The translations under genes and the position numbers were made by a program. The notes below the pieces were generated by a model. That model was not told the origin of the DNA, made no database searches, and worked only from the letters and a program-made list of their open reading frames with translations. From [Clostridium] symbiosum ATCC 14940 (GTDB lineage: Bacteria; Bacillota; Clostridia; Lachnospirales; Lachnospiraceae), in assembly GCF_000466485.1 (NCBI RefSeq), contig NZ_KE992934.1, positions 1-45,990 of the forward strand: a stretch of DNA of 45,990 nt, written 5' to 3'. This document shows positions 42,184 to 45,990 of the stretch, piece by piece. Every line of letters begins with the position of its first letter. Positions within the stretch are counted from its first letter, which is position 1.

Positions 42184-43107
42184 ATGAATGGTTTGTTAGC
42201 TTCTCTTCAGGGTGCCGTGGCACAGGGCGTACTTTGGGGGATCATGGTTTTAGGTGTTTATATTACGTACCGTCTGATGGACATTGCTGATTTGACCGTA
42301 GACGGAAGTTTTGCGCTGGGCGCTTGCGTCTGCGCTGTGCTGGTTGTGAATAAACAGGTGGATCCTGTTGTCGCACTGCTGGTGTCAGCCATGGCAGGTC
42401 TGGCAGCCGGAGCCGTGACAGGCATTCTGCACACTGTTTTTGAAATTCCGGCTATTCTGGCGGGAATTCTGACCCAGATTTCCCTGTGGTCCATCAATCT
42501 GAGACTGATGGGCGGGAAGAGCAACATTCCCCTTCTCAAGGTGGAGACCTTAATCAGCAAATTTGTAAAAATGACAGGGCTGACCCAGTCACAGGCATCC
42601 ATGATAATCGGTATTATCGCCGCTATTATTATTATTGCCTTCCTTTACTGGTTTTTTGGAACAGAGATCGGAAGCGCGATGCGTGCGACCGGCAATAACG
42701 AAGATATGGTCCGTGCCCTGGGAGTTAACACAAAGATGACAAAACTGCTGGCACTGACACTGAGCAACGGTCTTGTGGGACTTTCCGGCGCACTTGTCTG
42801 TCAGAGCCAGAAATATGGTGATATCAACCTGGGAACAGGCGCTATCGTAATCGGTCTGGCATCCATCGTAATCGGCGAGGTCCTGATGGGACGGCTTACC
42901 TCGTTCTACTGGAAGCTGACATCAGTCGTAGTCGGTTCCGTAACCTACTTTGTGATCCGCGCACTCGTACTCAGAATGGGTCTGGATGCCAATGACATGA
43001 AGCTTCTCTCGGCTATTATTGTGGCGCTGGCCCTCAGCTTCCCCGTTGTACTGTCAAAATACAGGCTGAGAAAAGAATATACGGAGGGAGGCGACGAGGA
43101 ATGTTAA
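42184..43107 (+). CDS. ABC importer permease (TrpY-like)
   Basis: Integral membrane permease of 307 residues in the BPD_transp_2 / LivH-like fold (COG4120), with about eight to nine spans. VYITYRLMDIADLTVDGSFALGA at the N-terminus and ATGNNEDMVRALGVNTKMTKLLALTLSNGLVGLSGAL in the coupling region are typical of this group. CGGAGG stands before the ATG. It lies 244 bp after the substrate-binding gene, and its stop overlaps the ATPase start. It forms the channel of the importer. Confidence 0.92.
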   Translation: MNGLLASLQGAVAQGVLWGIMVLGVYITYRLMDIADLTVDGSFALGACVCAVLVVNKQVDPVVALLVSAMAGLAAGAVTGILHTVFEIPAILAGILTQISLWSINLRLMGGKSNIPLLKVETLISKFVKMTGLTQSQASMIIGIIAAIIIIAFLYWFFGTEIGSAMRATGNNEDMVRALGVNTKMTKLLALTLSNGLVGLSGALVCQSQKYGDINLGTGAIVIGLASIVIGEVLMGRLTSFYWKLTSVVVGSVTYFVIRALVLRMGLDANDMKLLSAIIVALALSFPVVLSKYRLRKEYTEGGDEEC

Positions 43108-43898
43108 CAATTACCAATGTAAGAAAAACTTTTAATAAGGGAACAATTAATGAAAAAAAGGCATTGAACGGCATTAACCTTCATCTGGAATCCGGTGATT
43201 TTGTTACAATTATCGGAGGAAACGGCGCCGGTAAATCTACAATGCTGAACATGATCGCAGGAGTATACCCGATTGACAGCGGTAAGATTGTGATAGACGG
43301 AATTAATATTTCAAGGGAACCGGAACACAGACGTGCGAAATACATCGGAAGGGTTTTCCAGGATCCGATGAGGGGGACGGCGGCCAATATGGAAATTCAG
43401 GAAAACCTGGCTATGGCTCTCAGGAGAGGGAAAATCAGGGGACTTGGCTGGGGAATCCGGAATAATGAGAAGGATTATTACAGGACTGCGCTTGCACAAC
43501 TGGATCTGGGCCTTCAGACGCGCATGACGAGTAAGGTCGGACTGCTGTCCGGAGGACAGAGGCAGGCGCTTACACTATTAATGGCAACCCTTCAAAAGCC
43601 AAAGCTTCTTCTTCTGGATGAACATACGGCGGCTCTGGATCCGAAGACGGCCAGAAAGGTGCTTGAGCTGACGGAAAAGATTGTCAACGAGCAGGAACTT
43701 ACCGCTCTCATGGTCACACATAACATGAAAGATGCCATCCAGATCGGCAACCGTCTGATTATGATGCATGAAGGACGGATTATTTATGATGTGTCGGGGG
43801 AGGATAAAAAGAAGCTGCAGGTGGAAGACCTGCTGGAGAAATTTGAGACGGCCAGCGGTGAAGAGTTTGCAAATGACAGGATGATGCTGGCGAAATAG
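43101..43898 (+). CDS. ABC importer ATP-binding protein (TrpZ-like)
   Basis: Cytoplasmic ATPase of 265 residues (COG1101 group). Walker A GGNGAGKSTM, Q-loop VFQDPMRGTAANMEIQENL, signature LLSGGQRQALTLLMA, Walker B LLLLDEHTAALD (with His after Glu, as in this group) and the switch His in ALMVTHNMKD. It starts within the permease stop region, giving translational coupling, and a terminator follows. It energises uptake through the adjacent permease. Confidence 0.93.
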   Translation: MLTITNVRKTFNKGTINEKKALNGINLHLESGDFVTIIGGNGAGKSTMLNMIAGVYPIDSGKIVIDGINISREPEHRRAKYIGRVFQDPMRGTAANMEIQENLAMALRRGKIRGLGWGIRNNEKDYYRTALAQLDLGLQTRMTSKVGLLSGGQRQALTLLMATLQKPKLLLLDEHTAALDPKTARKVLELTEKIVNEQELTALMVTHNMKDAIQIGNRLIMMHEGRIIYDVSGEDKKKLQVEDLLEKFETASGEEFANDRMMLAK

Positions 43899-43906
43899 CC
43901 TTTGCT

Positions 43907-43959
43907 GCCCGCAGAAATCAGAGGATATTAATCCCCGGATTTCTGCGGGCTTCTCTCTT
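43907..43959 (+). terminator. Terminator after ABC importer operon
   Basis: GCCCGCAGAAATC and GATTTCTGCGGGC form a perfect 13-bp stem with an 18-nt loop, then TTCTCTCTT. It ends the importer operon. Confidence 0.85.
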
Positions 43960-44062
43960 ACAATAGACGGAATAAGACGCCCGATGTGGAATATATGGAC
44001 AAAAATTCACAATTTGTTAATATTTGTAAAAGAAAATTTACATTTACAGGGAGTCAACTTTA

Positions 44063-44091
44063 TTGGCAATTCTTTATATTTATGATAAAAT
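44063..44091 (+). promoter_or_regulatory. Promoter upstream of SH3b-NlpC/P60 gene
   Basis: TTGGCA, 17-nt spacer, TAAAAT, each hexamer 5 of 6. The predicted start near 44098 leaves a leader of about 187 nt containing two hairpins, or alternatively a short separate RNA of about 110-145 nt ending in them. Confidence 0.7.
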
Positions 44092-44135
44092 ATAATGTAC
44101 GCGTTCTGATAAGAAATAATTTATGTAAGAAAAAA

Positions 44136-44167
44136 CGATAACCTGCACGCTCTGCGTTCAGGTCACC
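44136..44167 (+). repeat. Stem-loop repeat element, copy 4
   Basis: CGATAACCTG-C-ACGC-TCT-GCGT-T-CAGGTCACC. This is the most regular copy: ACCTG/CAGGT and ACGC/GCGT pair around a single C-T mismatch with a TCT loop. Unlike copies 1 and 3 it does not begin at a visible gene end. Confidence 0.75.
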
Positions 44168-44211
44168 GCCATCAATGATGAAAGACACTTATATTACGAA
44201 GTGTCTTTTGC

Positions 44212-44240
44212 GTAACAGTTCATACTATTTGAACTGTTAC
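44212..44240. repeat. 11-bp inverted repeat, copy 2
   Basis: GTAACAGTTCA, a 7-nt loop (TACTATT) and TGAACTGTTAC: identical arms to 5677-5705 with a different loop sequence, showing that the stem, not the loop, is conserved. TCTTTT follows. Confidence 0.8.
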
Positions 44241-44284
44241 TCTTTTACTGCCAGTCAATAAAAATACATTGGAGAGATTGCTGC

Positions 44285-44605
44285 ATGTTCAAACTAAAAA
44301 AAGACGATTATCTGGCTTCCCTGAACCGGGCCAGAAGAAAGAGAAACCGGGGAGATTATAAAAAGTACGCTCTGATAGCTGCCGGAGCTGTAGTGATAAT
44401 CGGCGCCGTCGTGTTTGCCGGCCTTAAGCTGGGAAACAGAGAGACAGGAGGAAAACCGGGTGAGTCTGCCGAATCGGTAAATGAGACTGCGGTGAATCCC
44501 GAAGAGGAATCAAAAGCCACGGAAGCGGCAGAAAAAAAAAGCGGTAGTGGATTCCTATTCGAATCTGGGAATTGTCCAGGTAACCGGGTATCTGAATATG
44601 CGTGA
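44285..44605 (+). CDS. N-terminal part of frameshifted SH3b-NlpC/P60 protein
   Basis: The frame from 44285 encodes a Lys/Arg-rich cytoplasmic start, a membrane span at about 30-48 (YALIAAGAVVIIGAVVFAGL) and an acidic Glu/Ser/Ala linker. At the nine-A run (44532-44540) it stays in a frame that soon stops at 44605 with a non-homologous tail. If one A is skipped, reading continues through AEKKAVVDSYSNLG into the SH3b domains of the next entry, giving about 520 residues. GGAGAG precedes the ATG. The true product is almost surely the joined protein. Confidence 0.75.
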   Translation: MFKLKKDDYLASLNRARRKRNRGDYKKYALIAAGAVVIIGAVVFAGLKLGNRETGGKPGESAESVNETAVNPEEESKATEAAEKKSGSGFLFESGNCPGNRVSEYA

Positions 44606-45848
44606 GAGTGCCAGCACCGATGCCGACGTTATCGGGAAGCTGCAGGGTGACAGCGCCTGCGAGATTCTTGACGATTCCACGGAAGGCTGGTATCAGATAA
44701 GCTCCGGCGGGCTGACCGGTTACATCAGTTCAGAATTCGTCCTGACCGGCGAAGAAGCAAAGGCCAAGGCGGAGGAACTGGTTGCCCTGCGGGCCATTAT
44801 AACAGTGGATGCCCTGAATATCAGAAAGGAGCCGACCACGGAATCGGATGCTGTGGGACAGGCCCTTAAAAATGAACGGTATGTGATTGAAGAAGACACC
44901 GGTGACGGATGGCTGAAAATCCCCAGCGGATATATAGCCTCCGAATTTGTGGAACAGAAATATGCGCTGAATGAAGCCAGGAAACTGGATATGAAGTCGA
45001 TGGTTTTAAATCTTTATAAGAATATCGGTATTTCCAGCGTTGACAATTACCTGAATGTCAGAGAAGAGCCCAGTGAGGATGGGAAAATTATCGGTAAGAT
45101 GACAAGTAAGTCTGCCGGTGACATTCTTGAGACGACGGAAGACGGGCAGTGGTACAAGATACATTCCGGCCCGGTAACCGGCTATGTTAAGGCGGAGTAC
45201 ATTCTGACCGGTGCTTCGGCAAAGAATGAGGCGCTCAATGTGGCGGAGCTGATGGCCATTGTTTCAACGGACCGTTTGAATGTAAGAACCGAACCTTCGA
45301 CCGAATCTCAGATATGGACTCAGATTTCCAATAATGAGAGATATGCGGTTCTGAGCCAGACCGACGGCTGGGTAGAGATTGAGCTGGACAGCACGTCGGC
45401 CTATGTATCAACCGATTTTGTGGATGTCCGGTATGCCCTTCCTGAGGCGATTAAATTCTCGCCGCTGGATGCAAATGTTTCTCTCAGAAATAAAATTGTC
45501 AACTATGCCCTTCAGTTTGTGGGAGGAAAATATGTATGGGGCGGCAATGACCCTCATACAGGAGCCGACTGCTCCGGCTTTACGAAATATGTATACAGCA
45601 AGGTGGCCGGGATAACACTGAACCGTGTATCAAGGGATCAGGCAAAACAGGGCAAACAGATTAAGTCCTCTGAAATGCGTCCGGGCGATTTAATCTTCTA
45701 TACAAACAGTAAGGGAACGATCAATCATGTCGCGATGTATATCGGAAACGGCCAGATTGTCCATGCGGCAAGCCGGCGAAGCGGCATCAAGATTTCTACA
45801 TGGAATTACCGTAATCCTTATCGTATTATTAATCTGCTTGGTGATTAG
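44547..45848 (+). CDS. SH3b-repeat NlpC/P60 peptidase, C-terminal part in shifted frame
   Basis: Cell-wall endopeptidase (C40) region. Four SH3b domains lie in series: GYLNMRESASTDADVIGKL, DALNIRKEPTTESDAVGQA, NYLNVREEPSEDGKIIGKM and DRLNVRTEPSTESQIWTQI mark their starts, each ending in a TGYI/SGYI/TGYV/SAYV turn. The NlpC/P60 domain follows (about the last 120 residues), with catalytic Cys in GADCSGF, His in INHVAMYIGNG and the third polar residue region VHAASRRSG. GTG at 44547 has no ribosome site, so expression needs the upstream frame and a shift at the A-run. It would cleave stem-peptide bonds outside the membrane. Confidence 0.88.
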   Translation: MDSYSNLGIVQVTGYLNMRESASTDADVIGKLQGDSACEILDDSTEGWYQISSGGLTGYISSEFVLTGEEAKAKAEELVALRAIITVDALNIRKEPTTESDAVGQALKNERYVIEEDTGDGWLKIPSGYIASEFVEQKYALNEARKLDMKSMVLNLYKNIGISSVDNYLNVREEPSEDGKIIGKMTSKSAGDILETTEDGQWYKIHSGPVTGYVKAEYILTGASAKNEALNVAELMAIVSTDRLNVRTEPSTESQIWTQISNNERYAVLSQTDGWVEIELDSTSAYVSTDFVDVRYALPEAIKFSPLDANVSLRNKIVNYALQFVGGKYVWGGNDPHTGADCSGFTKYVYSKVAGITLNRVSRDQAKQGKQIKSSEMRPGDLIFYTNSKGTINHVAMYIGNGQIVHAASRRSGIKISTWNYRNPYRIINLLGD

Positions 45849-45856
45849 ATGAGGAT

Positions 45857-45903
45857 TTAACTGAGGTTAGGAGGACGCGGCCGGAACCGACTATGTCCGG
45901 TGT
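45857..45903. repeat. Right copy of inverted window-end repeat
   Basis: Begins 9 bases after the wall-hydrolase stop codon and matches bases 1-47 reversed at 44 of 47 positions. The following stretch to 45946, with GAGTCTTCCGTCCCCGG, resembles the arm at 11567-11582, so the element probably extends further than 47 bp. No coding frame. Confidence 0.75.
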
Positions 45904-45990
45904 GGTGAGGGGGGAGCTGGCTGAGTCTTCCGTCCCCGGTTGGAGGGTTAAAAATAAAAATCTTTTTAAAGGTTATAGACTTATAGCCTG

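Larger units (their letters stand above)
44098..44245 (+). ncRNA. Candidate small RNA or attenuating leader
   Basis: From the predicted start at about 44098 the transcript would carry the stem-loop repeat, a 10-bp hairpin ending in UUU and an 11-bp hairpin followed by UCUUUU. It could be a free small RNA or a leader that limits read-through into the wall hydrolase gene. Supported only by promoter and folding, with no family recognised. Confidence 0.3.
43960..44284 (+). other. Gene-free stretch with promoter, repeats and hairpins
   Basis: No open frame of interest. In order it holds TGTAAA-N6-TTTACA (44025-44042), a further overlapping TTTACA, a good promoter at 44063-44091, a stem-loop repeat copy at 44136-44167, hairpin AAAGACACTT/AAGTGTCTTT (44181-44208) and the GTAACAGTTCA inverted repeat (44212-44240), then the ribosome site GGAGAG for the next gene. 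Confidence 0.7.

Noticed and set aside
44025-44048. TTTACA repeats before the wall hydrolase as a second PhoP box
   Set aside because: The two direct copies are only 6 bp apart, not in 11-bp phase.
1-45990. CRISPR array, prophage or insertion sequence
   Set aside because: No regularly spaced direct repeats, phage structural genes or transposase frames are present; the repeats found are short and dispersed.

Overview
The window reads as chromosomal DNA of an anaerobic, low-to-moderate G+C Firmicute of the Lachnospiraceae / Clostridium cluster XIVa type. The basis is gene order (pyrH-frr-uppS-cdsA-dxr-rseP-ispG-polC), a Gram-positive PolC with built-in exonuclease, a giant Cna-B/SpaA-type surface protein with a sortase-like C-terminus, an AgrC/LytTR two-component system, strong AGGAGG ribosome sites and S-layer-homology and SH3b/NlpC wall proteins. 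The species cannot be fixed from sequence alone. I saw no tRNA, rRNA, CRISPR array, phage gene or transposase.

Layout. 168-11427: a conserved housekeeping run for UMP kinase, ribosome recycling, undecaprenyl-PP synthase, CDP-diglyceride synthase, DXP reductoisomerase, site-2 protease, IspG and PolC. 11678-14258: a divergent pair, a DUF362 ferredoxin-domain protein (minus strand) and an O-acetylhomoserine sulfhydrylase-type PLP enzyme. 14561-25474: an accessory surface module with a 2426-residue adhesin, a LytTR regulator and GHKL kinase, and an S41 peptidase lipoprotein. 25617-27167: cardiolipin synthase. 27410-30403: a DUF2975 membrane protein, a small HTH regulator, a DUF4173-like membrane protein and a patatin phospholipase. 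30665-35434: an SLH-domain exported protein followed by a MacA/MacB-like efflux set. 35610-36593: membrane dipeptidase. 36754-40656: a Na/phosphate cotransporter with PhoU domain and a PhoB/PhoR-like pair behind a convincing PhoP box. 40914-43898: a three-gene ABC importer of the TrpXYZ type. 44285-45848: a membrane-anchored protein with four SH3b domains and an NlpC/P60 domain, split by a one-base frameshift at a run of nine A.

The most unusual signal is between genes. Several families of short structured repeats recur. (a) A 19-bp motif forms a long hairpin starting on the polC stop codon and recurs before the adhesin gene. (b) A small stem-loop element (consensus about GATAACCTGCACGCTCYGCG followed by NNCAGGTCA) occurs at four places plus degenerate copies, often starting on a stop codon and always followed by another hairpin. 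(c) An 11-bp inverted repeat with a 7-nt loop occurs before ispG and before the NlpC/P60 gene. (d) A roughly 47-bp sequence lies at both window ends in inverted orientation, with a probable diverged relative after polC. These look like a lineage-specific set of mobile or regulatory RNA-forming elements and are the best candidates here for something undescribed.

Gene logic: the first 11 kb serves envelope precursor synthesis, translation and replication. The remainder is mostly envelope biology: surface adhesion with its likely sensor pair, phospholipid synthesis and remodelling, efflux, phosphate uptake with its own regulators, nutrient import and wall hydrolysis.
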